A stretch of DNA of 64,000 nucleotides from Candidatus Mediterraneibacter quadrami (lineage in GTDB: Bacteria > Bacillota > Clostridia > Lachnospirales > Lachnospiraceae), in assembly GCA_019120575.1 (NCBI GenBank), contig DWUU01000024.1, positions 36,769 to 100,768 of the forward strand, read 5' to 3'. Positions 45,450-55,098 of this stretch are shown here, one piece after another. Each line of letters starts with the position of its first letter. The first letter of the stretch is position 1. The notes beneath the pieces were generated by a model. It was given only the letters and a program-made list of their open reading frames with translations, was not told the origin of the DNA and ran no database searches. The position numbers were made by a program, and so were the translations under genes.

Positions 45450-48400
45450 TTATTTAAAATATTTCACACCCGACTCGAAGATCTTCAGATCCTGTTCTCC
45501 GTAGATGTTGACAGCGACCGAAGCGTCGCGGCGTTCGGAGTGCGCCATCTTGCCCAGGATCCTTCCGTCCGGGCTGGTGATGCCCTCGATCGCGCTGTAG
45601 GATCCGTTGATGTTCCACTCTTCATCCATGGAGCTTACGCCTTCCGGATCACAGTACTGGGTCGCGACCTGTCCGTTCTCGAAGAGACGTCTGATCCACT
45701 CTTCATTTGCCACAAACCGTCCTTCTCCGTGTGATGCCGGGTTGGTGTATACGCCGCCCAGCTTCGCTTCCTGAAGCCACGGGGACTTGTTGGATACAAC
45801 TTTCGTGTAGACCATTTTTGAGATATGGCGTCCGATGGTGTTGTACGTCAGTGTCGGTGAATCTTCGGTCTGTCCGGTGATCTCGCCGTACGGAACCAGT
45901 CCCAGCTTGATCAGAGCCTGGAATCCGTTGCAGATGCCGAGCGCAAGGCCGTCGCGCTCGTTGAGGAGCTTCTCCACCGCCTCTTTGATCTTCGCGTTCT
46001 GGAATGCGGTTGCGAAGAACTTGGCGGAACCGTCCGGCTCGTCTCCGGCGCTGAATCCGCCCGGGAACATGATCATCTGAGCCTGGCCGATGGCCTTCTC
46101 AAATTCTTCCACGGATGAACGGATATCCTCTGCATCCAGATTGCGGAACACCCTCGTAATGACGCGTGCGCCTGCGTGCTCAAACGCCTTTCTGCTGTCA
46201 TACTCGCAGTTGGTTCCCGGGAATACCGGGATAAATACGGTCGGCTTGCCGATCTTATGACTGCAGATATGGATATCAGACGTTTTGTACGGCTCATTGT
46301 CCACCGTCTGCGCTCTGCTCTCCTCGGATTTCGTCGCAAACACTTTTTCCAGTGTGCCGGTCCATGCCTGAAGCGCCTCTCCCATGCTGATCTGTGTATC
46401 TGCATATTCGAAGCCGTCACGGTCTGTCACCTCGCCGATCACGGTGTAGCTGATCTGCAGATTACCCACCTGTCCGTCTGCAACTTCCGCGATAAGATCT
46501 CCGAAAGCCGGCGCGAAGAGATCCCGCGGATCCATGCTGTGCTCCAGCTTCACACCCATCTTATTGCCGAATGCCATGCGGCTGACCGCTGCGATCACGC
46601 CGTGGCGATCCGGTACGTAAGCGGACACGATGCGTCCGGCACGGATGTCCTCCGTGAATTTTGCGTACTGTTCCATAACCTTATCGTACTTCGGCAGGTC
46701 ATATTCATCTTTTTCAATGCGGAGCCATACAAGTTTATTGCCCGCTTTCTTCAGCTCCGGCGTAATGATTTCACTGTCATGGGCCATATCCACGGCAAAG
46801 GATACCAGGGTCGGCGGTACGTCGATATCCTGGAATGTTCCGGACATACTGTCCTTTCCGCCGATGGACGGCAGGCCGTAGCCGATCTGTGCGGCATATG
46901 CGCCCAGCAGGGCCGCGAAAGGCTGGCTCCAGCGCTTCGGATCTTCGGTCATCCTGCGGAAATACTCCTGGAATGTGAACCGGATCCCGTGGAAGTCGCC
47001 GCCTGCAGCCACGATCTTTGCAATGGATTCCGTTACGGCATATACGGCGCCGTGGTACGGGCTCCAGCTTGACAGATAGGGATCAAAGCCGTAGCTCATC
47101 ATGGAGACGCTGTCGGTCTTGCCGTTGAGGACCGGGACTTTTGCCACCATGGCCTGGGTCTCTGTGAGCTGGTATTTTCCGCCGTGAGGCATGAATACGG
47201 AGCCGGCGCCGATGGAGCCGTCAAACATCTCCACAAGCCCCTTCTGGGAGCAGACATTCAGATCGCTCAGCGTATTGAGCCATGCGGCTTTTACGTCTGT
47301 AATCTCATCTCTGCGGAACAGTGTGTCTGCGTGGGACGGGATCTCCACTTCCACATCCGTCTCCTGGTGCGCGCCATTTGTGTTCAGGAACGCTCTGGAG
47401 AGATTTACAATCTCTTTTCCTCTCCAGATCAGGACAAGCCTGGGCTCTTCCGTGACAACGGCAACCTTCGTGGCCTCCAGATTTTCCTCTGCGGCGTAAG
47501 CCATGAACTGATCCACGTCCTTCGGGTCAACCACGACCGCCATACGCTCCTGGGATTCGGAGATGGCGATCTCCGTCCCGTCAAGGCCGGCATATTTCTT
47601 CGGAACTTTATCCAGTTCAATGCGAAGGCCGTCCGCCAGCTCGCCGATTGCCACGGACACGCCGCCCGCGCCGAAGTCGTTGCACTTCTTGATGAGGCAG
47701 CTTACTTCCTCGCGGCGGAACAGACGCTGGATCTTGCGCTCTGTAGGCGGATTTCCCTTCTGTACTTCCGCGCCGCATGTCTCGATTGATTCTACCGTAT
47801 GAACCTTGGAGGATCCGGTTGCGCCGCCGCAGCCGTCGCGTCCGGTCCGGCCGCCGAGCAGGATGATGATGTCGCCCGGATCGGAATTCTCACGGATCAC
47901 GGCGCGTCTCGGAGCCGCGCCCAGCACAGCGCCGATCTCCATACGTTTCGCCACATAGTCCGGATGATAGATCTCTTTTACAAGCCCTGTCGCAAGGCCG
48001 ATCTGGTTGCCGTAGGAACTGTATCCGTGGGCCGCCTCGCGCACCAGCTTCTTCTGGGGCAGCTTGCCCTTTAAGGTGTCTTTCACGGAGACCGTCGGAT
48101 CTGCTGCGCCGGTCACGCGCATGGCCTGATATACATAGGTCCGTCCGGAAAGGGGATCGCGGATCGCACCGCCCAGACAGGTGGCCGCGCCGCCGAAAGG
48201 CTCGATCTCTGTGGGGTGGTTGTGGGTCTCGTTCTTGAAATTGATGAGCCACTCCTCTTCCACGCCGTCCACTTTAATCGGAACAACGATGCTGCATGCA
48301 TTGATCTCATCGGACTCTTCCTGGTCCTGAAGCTTCCCTTCCCGTTTCAGCCGGCGCATCGCCATGAGCGCCAGATCCATCAGGCAGACGAACTTGTCCT

Positions 48401-49205
48401 CTCGTCCGGCGAAGATCTCGCTGTGGTCTTTCAAGTACTGGCGGTACGTATCCTCGATCGGCTGACGGTAGTCACCGTCGTCGAATTTTACATTTTTCAG
48501 TTCCGTGGAAAATGTTGTATGGCGGCAGTGATCCGACCAGTACGTATCAAGCACGCGGATCTCCGTCATCGTCGGATCGCGATCCTCTTCACCTTTATAA
48601 TAATTCTGGATATGAAGGAAGTCCCTGAATGTCATGGCGAGGCCGAGCGAATCATAGAGTTCCTTCAGCTCAGCCTCCGACATGTCCTTGAATCCGTCAA
48701 ACACGGCGATATCAGCCGGGTCGTCAAATACCGTGACAAGGGTGTCCGGTTTCCCGGGCGCCGCTTCTCTGGAATCGACCGGGTTGATGCAGTGTTCCTT
48801 GATTGCCTCGAATTCCGCATCGGAAATGCCGCCTTCGATCACGTAGGTGGTCGCCATCCGGACGACCGGCGCCTCATCCTCATTGATAAAACGGATGCAC
48901 TGCTCCGCAGAATCTGCTCTCTGATCGAACTGTCCGGGAAGATATTCCACGGAAAAGCTGCGGCTTCCCTCATCCGCAGGGAAAGTCTCCTTATAAAGGA
49001 TATCAACCGGCGGCTCTGCAAACACGCCGCTGCATGCCTTCTCAAATGTCTCATCGGAAATATTCTCCACATCATAACGGATCAGCACCCGGACGCCTGT
49101 GACATCCATGATTCCGAGATACCGTCTGATCTCATGGCGGAGCGCTTTGGCCGCAACAGCATAATCCGGTTTCTTTTCAACGTATACTCGTTTTACACCG
49201 CTCAT
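45450..49205 (-). CDS. purL: Phosphoribosylformylglycinamidine synthase, single-chain PurL
   Basis: Fourth step of purine synthesis: ATP- and glutamine-dependent amidation of FGAR. At 1251 aa it is the fused form, with synthetase domains (THNHPTEIEPFGGAATCLGGAIRDPLSGR; KCNDFGAGGVSVAIGELADGL; SIGGKDSMSGTF) and a C-terminal glutaminase with PVFPGTNCEYDSRKAFEHAGA, the nucleophile in LALGICNGFQALIKLG and HSERRD. It begins with KRVYVEKKPDYAVAAKAL, typical of the clostridial subfamily. The start is the ATG at 49205 after AAAGGAG. Confidence 0.97.
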   Translation of the reverse strand: MSGVKRVYVEKKPDYAVAAKALRHEIRRYLGIMDVTGVRVLIRYDVENISDETFEKACSGVFAEPPVDILYKETFPADEGSRSFSVEYLPGQFDQRADSAEQCIRFINEDEAPVVRMATTYVIEGGISDAEFEAIKEHCINPVDSREAAPGKPDTLVTVFDDPADIAVFDGFKDMSEAELKELYDSLGLAMTFRDFLHIQNYYKGEEDRDPTMTEIRVLDTYWSDHCRHTTFSTELKNVKFDDGDYRQPIEDTYRQYLKDHSEIFAGREDKFVCLMDLALMAMRRLKREGKLQDQEESDEINACSIVVPIKVDGVEEEWLINFKNETHNHPTEIEPFGGAATCLGGAIRDPLSGRTYVYQAMRVTGAADPTVSVKDTLKGKLPQKKLVREAAHGYSSYGNQIGLATGLVKEIYHPDYVAKRMEIGAVLGAAPRRAVIRENSDPGDIIILLGGRTGRDGCGGATGSSKVHTVESIETCGAEVQKGNPPTERKIQRLFRREEVSCLIKKCNDFGAGGVSVAIGELADGLRIELDKVPKKYAGLDGTEIAISESQERMAVVVDPKDVDQFMAYAAEENLEATKVAVVTEEPRLVLIWRGKEIVNLSRAFLNTNGAHQETDVEVEIPSHADTLFRRDEITDVKAAWLNTLSDLNVCSQKGLVEMFDGSIGAGSVFMPHGGKYQLTETQAMVAKVPVLNGKTDSVSMMSYGFDPYLSSWSPYHGAVYAVTESIAKIVAAGGDFHGIRFTFQEYFRRMTEDPKRWSQPFAALLGAYAAQIGYGLPSIGGKDSMSGTFQDIDVPPTLVSFAVDMAHDSEIITPELKKAGNKLVWLRIEKDEYDLPKYDKVMEQYAKFTEDIRAGRIVSAYVPDRHGVIAAVSRMAFGNKMGVKLEHSMDPRDLFAPAFGDLIAEVADGQVGNLQISYTVIGEVTDRDGFEYADTQISMGEALQAWTGTLEKVFATKSEESRAQTVDNEPYKTSDIHICSHKIGKPTVFIPVFPGTNCEYDSRKAFEHAGARVITRVFRNLDAEDIRSSVEEFEKAIGQAQMIMFPGGFSAGDEPDGSAKFFATAFQNAKIKEAVEKLLNERDGLALGICNGFQALIKLGLVPYGEITGQTEDSPTLTYNTIGRHISKMVYTKVVSNKSPWLQEAKLGGVYTNPASHGEGRFVANEEWIRRLFENGQVATQYCDPEGVSSMDEEWNINGSYSAIEGITSPDGRILGKMAHSERRDASVAVNIYGEQDLKIFESGVKYFK

Positions 49206-49261
49206 ATTTGTTCTCCTTTTCATTCATAGTCATAAGTGTGTATCCTTAAGCATCTGTCTGT

Positions 49262-49291
49262 ATCGTACCATAATTCACATCATTAGTACAA
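49262..49291 (-). promoter_or_regulatory. Predicted promoter of purL
   Basis: Minus strand -35 TTGTAC, 18-bp spacer, -10 TACGAT. The -35 overlaps one arm (ATTAGTAC) of a long-range inverted repeat whose other arm (GTACTAAT) is 30 bp further upstream; possibly an operator. Confidence 0.4.
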
Positions 49292-49322
49292 TTAATATAA
49301 TTAAAGTTAGTTATAAGTCGTA

Positions 49323-50021
49323 CTAATTTCTTTTCTTCTTCATGATCCGGGGGATGAAACTGAGGACCAGAAGCACGGCGAGCAGCCCGGCAAATATACA
49401 TCCGATCCGCACGACAAAATCAAAAAACAGTCCTTCCGGCAGCATCCGGATCATATAATCTTCCGCCGGGTCGAAGATCCACAGGTCGTTGTCGAAAAAG
49501 ATGTGATGAAATCTGACAAACACGGCGTTAAAATCAACCGCACATGCGATCCCCAGGAACAGAAGCGCGGCCGCTGTAACGGCAAGCGCCGCCTGATAGC
49601 CGGCCGGTATCACTTTCTTCAGATCCGCTTTTGTAAAGATAAGCAGCAGGACGCAGAGGACTGCGGCCGCCAGTGCGCCGGTCCGGATGTTGAGCCCGCC
49701 GATAAAGAGATCCCGGACTTCCCCCATATGAAACCGGTCCTGCTCATTGAAGAAATCCTGCTCCCGGCCGTCCACCGTGGTGATGACGGACAGGGTGTCC
49801 CCCTCGCCCCGGAGATAGGCCATCATCTGCCGGGTCACATCCATGGCGTCATCCATGGTCATATCAAGGTCTGAGAGCACGTCATATTTTTCATATTCCT
49901 GCCTGTAAACATCAAAGTCCGCGTACATCGCAATTTCAAAGCTTGTGATGAGAAGCGCGGCGATCAGGGCAAACCCGAGGATCAGTCCGGCTCCGTAATG
50001 TATGATTTTCCTGCTTTTCAT
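49323..50021 (-). CDS. TIGR01906/DUF1461 family integral membrane protein
   Basis: A 232-aa protein with four membrane segments (about residues 10-30, 112-130, 140-162 and 205-223). The family motifs are MMAYLRGEGD, FNEQDRFHMGEVRDLF and VRFHHIFFDNDLWIFDPAEDYMIRMLPEGLFFD, the last in an extracytoplasmic loop. Function not established; relatives include the Lnb/Lit-type lipid-modifying membrane proteins, but equivalence is not shown here. Divergent from the LysR gene. Confidence 0.85.
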   Translation of the reverse strand: MKSRKIIHYGAGLILGFALIAALLITSFEIAMYADFDVYRQEYEKYDVLSDLDMTMDDAMDVTRQMMAYLRGEGDTLSVITTVDGREQDFFNEQDRFHMGEVRDLFIGGLNIRTGALAAAVLCVLLLIFTKADLKKVIPAGYQAALAVTAAALLFLGIACAVDFNAVFVRFHHIFFDNDLWIFDPAEDYMIRMLPEGLFFDFVVRIGCIFAGLLAVLLVLSFIPRIMKKKRN

Positions 50022-50049
50022 AGGATCTTCCGGTCCTTTCTTAATAGTA

Positions 50050-50078
50050 TTGTAATTATCTTCTGTTTAGCTTATAAT
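50050..50078 (+). promoter_or_regulatory. Predicted promoter of the LysR gene
   Basis: Plus strand -35 TTGTAA, 17-bp spacer, -10 TATAAT. AGGAGG lies seven bases before the ATG at 50108. Confidence 0.65.
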
Positions 50079-50107
50079 AGACCCAGTATTTATTAGGAGG
50101 TCTAATA

Positions 50108-50998
50108 ATGATTGATATAAATTATGAGCTTTACAAGGTGTTTTACCACGTGGCTTCCACCCTGAACTTTTCCGAGGCTTCGAAGCAGCTTTTCATATCC
50201 CAGTCCGCTGTAAGCCAGTCGATCAAAACGCTGGAGCGAAAACTGGACCAGACCCTCTTTATCCGGAGCACGAAGAAAGTCCAGCTCACCCCGGAGGGTG
50301 AGATCCTCATGCGCCATATCGAACCGGCCATGAACCTGATCCAGAAAGGCGAAGCCCAGCTCATCGACGCCTCCTCCACCGGGGGCCAGATCCGGATCGG
50401 CGCCAGCGACACCATCTGCCGCTATTTCCTGATCCCCTATCTGGAGCGCTTCCATAAGGCATTCCCCGGCGCCCACATTAAAGTCGTCAACCAGACTTCC
50501 ATGAAATGCGCGGAGTTGCTGCGGAACGGCCTTGTCGACCTGATCGTCGTGAACTATCCGAACAACTGCCTTGATTCCGCCGCTTCTGTCTTAAGGATCC
50601 GGAAGTTCCGCGATGCGTTTGTGGCCGGGACTCCGTTTACGGAACTGAAGGACCGGACGGTTACATTTTCGGAGCTTCTCCACTACCCGATCCTCATGCT
50701 GGATAAAAACAGCACGACGAATGAATTCCTTCATCAGGTATTCCAGCAGCATCAGCTGGACCTGGTCCCGGAGATTGAGCTGACCAGCAACGATCTGCTG
50801 CTGGATCTGGCCCGGATCGGCCTGGGCATCGCCTTTGTCCCGGATTACTGCATCCGTGACAACAGCAAAGACCTCTTTGTGCTGAAGACGAAGGAAGAGC
50901 TTCCCGCCCGCGAACTGGCTGTGGCCTACAACGAACATCTTCCGCTCACACGCGCTTCCGCGGAATTTCTCAGCTATTTCCAGAACGATTCAATCTGA
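50108..50998 (+). CDS. LysR family transcriptional regulator
   Basis: A 296-aa regulator with the N-terminal winged helix-turn-helix (LNFSEASKQLFISQSAVSQSIKTLERKLDQTLFIR) and a C-terminal periplasmic-binding-like effector domain from about residue 90 (GQIRIGASDTICRYFLIPYLERFHKAFPGA). Divergent from the DUF1461 gene, its likeliest target by convention. Its last 25 bp overlap the 3' end of the convergent helicase gene. Effector unknown. Confidence 0.92.
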   Translation: MIDINYELYKVFYHVASTLNFSEASKQLFISQSAVSQSIKTLERKLDQTLFIRSTKKVQLTPEGEILMRHIEPAMNLIQKGEAQLIDASSTGGQIRIGASDTICRYFLIPYLERFHKAFPGAHIKVVNQTSMKCAELLRNGLVDLIVVNYPNNCLDSAASVLRIRKFRDAFVAGTPFTELKDRTVTFSELLHYPILMLDKNSTTNEFLHQVFQQHQLDLVPEIELTSNDLLLDLARIGLGIAFVPDYCIRDNSKDLFVLKTKEELPARELAVAYNEHLPLTRASAEFLSYFQNDSI

Positions 50999-53334
50999 TC
51001 CTCCAGGGTGGACGCGGTACAGATCCGGCAGTCCGCCCATTCTCTCGGAAAGATTTCCCGGTACCGGCTGCCCGAGAAACGGGAGTCAAGGAGCAGGACG
51101 ATTCCCCGGTCCGTCTCTGTCCGGATCACTCTTCCCGCCGACTGGAGCACTTTGTTCATGCCGGGATAGAGGTAGGCATACGAAAATCCGTCCATTCCCC
51201 TGGCTTCAAAATATCCTTTTATGATCTCCCGGTCCGTGCACACCTGGGGCAGACCGGTCCCGACCACAACCGCCCCGATGAGCCGGTCTTCCGTCAGATC
51301 GATTCCCTCGGAGAACACGCCGCCCATCACGCAGAATGCGGCCAGCGGCCTCTCCCGCTCCTGTTCAAACTCCGCCAGGAAATCCTCTTTTTCATTTTCC
51401 CGCATATTCTGGGACTGCACGATCAGATCCACATCCGGCCCCGTATCCAGAAAAGCCTCATATACATTTTCAAGGAACCGGTAGGACGGGAAAAAGATCA
51501 TATAGTTCCCCTTCTTCCCGCCGACCGCCGTGCGGATGTATTCCGCGATCCGCCGGTACATTCCCGCATCGCGCATGGTATACCGGGTCGTCACGTCCGT
51601 CCCCTGTATCAGAAGCATATTCTCCCGCGGGAACGGGGACTGCGCGTAAATCGCATAGTCGTCTTTCTCTACGGACAGAAGACTCTTATAATAATGGATC
51701 GGAAGCAGTGTGGCTGAAAAGAAGACCGTACCCGAACCGTATTCCAGATAATTCTGCAGATTCGCTGCCGGATTGACGCAGAACAGCCTCACTTTGAACC
51801 GCCCGTTCTCTTCCAGTTCCGAGTAGATCACATAGTTTTCATCCATCTCATCATGAATATTGACAAAGGACCGCACCTGGAAATACAGGTTCAGGATCTT
51901 TTCCCTCAGCTCCTCATCAACGGGCTCTTCCATGACCCGCTCCATTTCCGTCAGGAGATTCATCAGTTTAAGCGCAATGTGGGACACGCTGTCGAGGATC
52001 CGGTAATCTTCACATTCCCGCTTCAGCTCCAGAAACAGCCGATTGACGTCCCCCAGCCTCTTCGCCAGCTTTCCGTCCAGAATCCGGACTTCTTTCCTCA
52101 GTTCCAGGAAATCCTCCTTATACAGCGCCGCGCTGTACATCTCCCGCCCGCGTTCCACCAGATTGTGGGCCTCGTCAATCAGGAAAATATAATTTCCGCT
52201 GCCGCCCTCTGAGAAAAACCGCTTCAGATGGGCATTCGGATCAAACACATAATTGTAATCACAGATCACGGCGTCGACCCAGGTGGATATATCCAGCGCC
52301 AGTTCGAAGGGGCAGACCCGGAATCTCTCCGCCTGCGCCTCTATGACCGGCCGGCTGATCTCGTCCCCGCGCATGAGCATGTCATAGACCGCGTCGTTTA
52401 CCCGGTCAAAATGGCCTTTCGCGTAGGGGCAGGCATCCGGATTGCATACCGCTTCATCACAGAAGCAGATCTTCTCCTTTGCCGTAAGGGTGATCACCTT
52501 CATCTGGAGCCCCTGTTCCTGCATCGTCCGGAAGGCCTGCTCTGCGGCGGTCCTTGCGATGGTCTTGGCGGTCAGGTAAAAGATCTTGTCGCCCAGTCCC
52601 TCACCTACAGCCTTAACCGCCGGGAACACGGTGGAGATGGTTTTGCCGACGCCGGTGGGCGCCTGGATGAAAAGCTTCTTTTTCCGGAGGATTGTGCGGT
52701 ACACGGCAGCCGCCACGTCTTTCTGCCCGGTCCGGTAGGAAAAGGGAAATTCACTGGCCCGGATCGAGGCGTCCCGCTTTTTCGCCCATTCGATCTGGAA
52801 CCTGGCCCATTTCTCATACTGTCCGGTCAGATCCCCGAACCACTGTTCCAGCTCTTCCAGGGAATATTCTTCTGTAAATCTCCGGATCTCCTCTGTGTCA
52901 AGATGACAGTAGGTCATCTGCACGCCGATCCTTTTCAGGCCGCTCTGCGACGCATACATATACGCGTAACATTTCGCCTGCGCAAGATGCACCGGAACCG
53001 GCTCTTCGATCCGTTCCAGATCCCGGAGCACGCCTTTGATCTCGTCGATCAGCACTTCATTTTCTTTCTCTTTTTCACGGATAATGACGCCGTCCGCCCG
53101 GCCTTCCACCCGGAGCGTGAATCCGTTGCAGTGCACTTCCGTCTTCATCGGAATTTCCGCATGATAGTCCGACCCCATGCTGCGCTGGATCTTCCGGTGG
53201 AGACGGCCGCCCATGAGCATCGCTTCCCGCTCCATTCCGCCGGATGTCCGATTGTCAATATCCCCGCTTCTCAGAATGAATTCCACAAGATTCCGGACTG
53301 AGACGCGGATTATCTTTTCGTTTTCTGATCCCAC
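50974..53334 (-). CDS. Fused Cas4/RecB-like nuclease and XPD/DinG-type DNA helicase
   Basis: A 786-aa enzyme. The N-terminal third looks like a PD-(D/E)xK nuclease: LMGGRLHRKIQ, VEGRADGVII, VLIDEIKG and AQAKCYAYMYA supply the motif His, Asp, E-x-K and Q-x3-Y. From about 215 it is a superfamily 2 XPD-type helicase: Walker A FIQAPTGVGKT, four cysteines for a 4Fe-4S cluster in CFCDEAVCNPDACPYAKG, and DEAH in FLIDEAHNLVERG. The GTG at 53334 is chosen because the track's TTG falls inside the predicted -10. Likely acts in DNA repair. Confidence 0.88.
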   Translation of the reverse strand: MGSENEKIIRVSVRNLVEFILRSGDIDNRTSGGMEREAMLMGGRLHRKIQRSMGSDYHAEIPMKTEVHCNGFTLRVEGRADGVIIREKEKENEVLIDEIKGVLRDLERIEEPVPVHLAQAKCYAYMYASQSGLKRIGVQMTYCHLDTEEIRRFTEEYSLEELEQWFGDLTGQYEKWARFQIEWAKKRDASIRASEFPFSYRTGQKDVAAAVYRTILRKKKLFIQAPTGVGKTISTVFPAVKAVGEGLGDKIFYLTAKTIARTAAEQAFRTMQEQGLQMKVITLTAKEKICFCDEAVCNPDACPYAKGHFDRVNDAVYDMLMRGDEISRPVIEAQAERFRVCPFELALDISTWVDAVICDYNYVFDPNAHLKRFFSEGGSGNYIFLIDEAHNLVERGREMYSAALYKEDFLELRKEVRILDGKLAKRLGDVNRLFLELKRECEDYRILDSVSHIALKLMNLLTEMERVMEEPVDEELREKILNLYFQVRSFVNIHDEMDENYVIYSELEENGRFKVRLFCVNPAANLQNYLEYGSGTVFFSATLLPIHYYKSLLSVEKDDYAIYAQSPFPRENMLLIQGTDVTTRYTMRDAGMYRRIAEYIRTAVGGKKGNYMIFFPSYRFLENVYEAFLDTGPDVDLIVQSQNMRENEKEDFLAEFEQERERPLAAFCVMGGVFSEGIDLTEDRLIGAVVVGTGLPQVCTDREIIKGYFEARGMDGFSYAYLYPGMNKVLQSAGRVIRTETDRGIVLLLDSRFSGSRYREIFPREWADCRICTASTLEDQIESFWK

Positions 53335-53357
53335 TTGCTGTTCACCATCTGAATACA

Positions 53358-53386
53358 ATCATAAAATACAGCAGACCGGGGTTCAA
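53358..53386 (-). promoter_or_regulatory. Predicted helicase promoter overlapping the ptsI terminator
   Basis: Minus strand -35 TTGAAC (in the terminator loop), 17-bp spacer, -10 TATGAT. Confidence 0.45.
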
Positions 53387-53400
53387 CCTCTGTCTGCTGT
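53368..53400 (-). terminator. Intrinsic terminator of ptsH-ptsI
   Basis: Perfect nine-pair stem ACAGCAGAC/GTCTGCTGT with a 15-base loop and the tail ATTTTATG on the minus strand, about 40 bp after the ptsI stop. Confidence 0.65.
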
Positions 53401-53440
53401 ATGAAAATGACATATATTGAATCTGATTTCCAATTCAGTC

Positions 53441-55063
53441 CTACTCGCACTGTCTGATCCGGTTTCTCAGCGGAAGCACCATGGACGGGGATACGGACAG
53501 TTCGTCCAGTCCCATCTTCAGGAACTCTTCCGTAAGCTCCAGATCTGCGCCGAGTTCGCCGCAGATGCCGATCCATGCGCCTTCCGCATGGGCGCTCTCG
53601 GCTGCCATCCGGATCATCCGAAGTACCGCCGGATGATGCGGATCATAGAACTCGTCGAGTTTGGAATTCTGCCGGTCGATTGCCAGTGTATACTGGGTCA
53701 GATCGTTCGTACCGACGCTGAAGAAATCAACTTCCTTCGCCAGTTCGCGGCTGACCATAACGGACGCAGGCGTCTCGATCATGATGCCAAGCTCCACATC
53801 CTCTTTATACGGGATGCCTTCGCTCTTAAGTTCCTCTTTCACCTCGGCGATGATCTCTTTGATCTTCTGCACCTCTTTCACAGAGATGATCATCGGGAAC
53901 ATAATGGAAATGTTTCCGAATACCGCCGCACGGTAAAGAGCGCGAAGCTGTGTCTTGAAGATCTCCGGCCTGGTCAGGCAGATCCGGATCGCACGGTAGC
54001 CGAGCGCCGGGTTCTCCTCTTTGTCAAGCCCGAAATAATCCACCTGCTTGTCCGCTCCGATATCGAGGGTACGGATGATGACTTTCTTGCCGGCCATGCT
54101 CTCCGCCACTTTCTTATATACGGCGAACTGCTGCTCTTCCGTCGGGAAGTCTGAATTCTCAAGATAGAGGAATTCGCTCCGGAAAAGCCCGATGCCGCCG
54201 GCATCGTTTTTAAGTACGGCGCCAAGATCAGACACATTGCCGATATTGGCGTAAACATTGATCTTCTGTCCGCTCTTTGTGACATTTTCCTTGCCCTTAA
54301 GCTGCTCCAGAAGGGCTCTCTGCTCCAGATCCTTCGCCCGTTTCTCCTGCATCGCCTTCATCGTCTCCTCATCCGGCTCGATGTAGAGGGTGCCGGTAAA
54401 TCCGTCGATGATGGCGTCTTTTCCATTGTACTCTGCTTTCAGGTCCTCGCCCAGGCCGATCACAGCCGGGATATTCATGGTGCGCGCCAGGATCGCCGTA
54501 TGGGAATTGGATGATCCGTACATGGTCGCGAAACCGAGCACCTTGCTCTTGTCAAGCTGCACCGTCTCGCTGGGCGCCAGATCATCCGCCGCGATGATGC
54601 ACGGCTCGTTCATTTCCCTGATCCCGGTATCCGCACCGCTTAAAATGTTGAGAACACGCTCGGACACATCTTTCACATCTGCCGCGCGGCCCTGCATATA
54701 TGCGTCTTCCATTGCAGAGAACATGGCCGCGAAGTTATCCGCTGTGGTGGCAACCGCATACTCTGCATTGACTTCCTGGGTCCGGATGATATTTTCAATG
54801 GACTCAAGATAATCCAGATCCTCCAGCATCATCTGATGGATCTCAAAGATCATGGCATTGGCCTCGCCCACGTCTTCCAGGGCTTTTTCGTAAAGTCCTT
54901 TAAGCTGCTCCACTGCCGTGTCTTTTGCATCCTGAAACCGCTTCCATTCTGCATCCACATCATCGACGCGCTCTCTCTTGATCGCTTTGTCGTTTCTCTG
55001 GTAGAACAAAATCTTACCGATCGATACGCCGCCGAATACACTTTTACCGCTAATCGTAATCAT
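53441..55063 (-). CDS. ptsI: Phosphoenolpyruvate-protein phosphotransferase (PTS enzyme I)
   Basis: Transfers phosphate from PEP to HPr at the head of the sugar phosphotransferase system. The 540-aa protein has the active-site histidine in GSSNSHTAILARTMNIPAV at about residue 188. The PEP-binding barrel shows GGIGLFRSEFLYL and RTLDIGADKQVDYF, followed by FFSVGTNDLTQYTLAIDR and GICGELGAD. It follows ptsH by 35 bp. Confidence 0.98.
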   Translation of the reverse strand: MITISGKSVFGGVSIGKILFYQRNDKAIKRERVDDVDAEWKRFQDAKDTAVEQLKGLYEKALEDVGEANAMIFEIHQMMLEDLDYLESIENIIRTQEVNAEYAVATTADNFAAMFSAMEDAYMQGRAADVKDVSERVLNILSGADTGIREMNEPCIIAADDLAPSETVQLDKSKVLGFATMYGSSNSHTAILARTMNIPAVIGLGEDLKAEYNGKDAIIDGFTGTLYIEPDEETMKAMQEKRAKDLEQRALLEQLKGKENVTKSGQKINVYANIGNVSDLGAVLKNDAGGIGLFRSEFLYLENSDFPTEEQQFAVYKKVAESMAGKKVIIRTLDIGADKQVDYFGLDKEENPALGYRAIRICLTRPEIFKTQLRALYRAAVFGNISIMFPMIISVKEVQKIKEIIAEVKEELKSEGIPYKEDVELGIMIETPASVMVSRELAKEVDFFSVGTNDLTQYTLAIDRQNSKLDEFYDPHHPAVLRMIRMAAESAHAEGAWIGICGELGADLELTEEFLKMGLDELSVSPSMVLPLRNRIRQCE

Positions 55064-55098
55064 AACCGATCAAATCTCCTTATATTACCTGATCTGAA

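Noticed and set aside
50974-53334. Possible CRISPR-associated Cas4 locus
   Set aside because: Only a Cas4-like nuclease fold in a helicase fusion is present; there is no array, cas1 or cas2 nearby.
53310-53576. 88-aa minus-strand ORF between ptsI and the helicase
   Set aside because: It overlaps ptsI, the terminator hairpin and the helicase start in a different frame.
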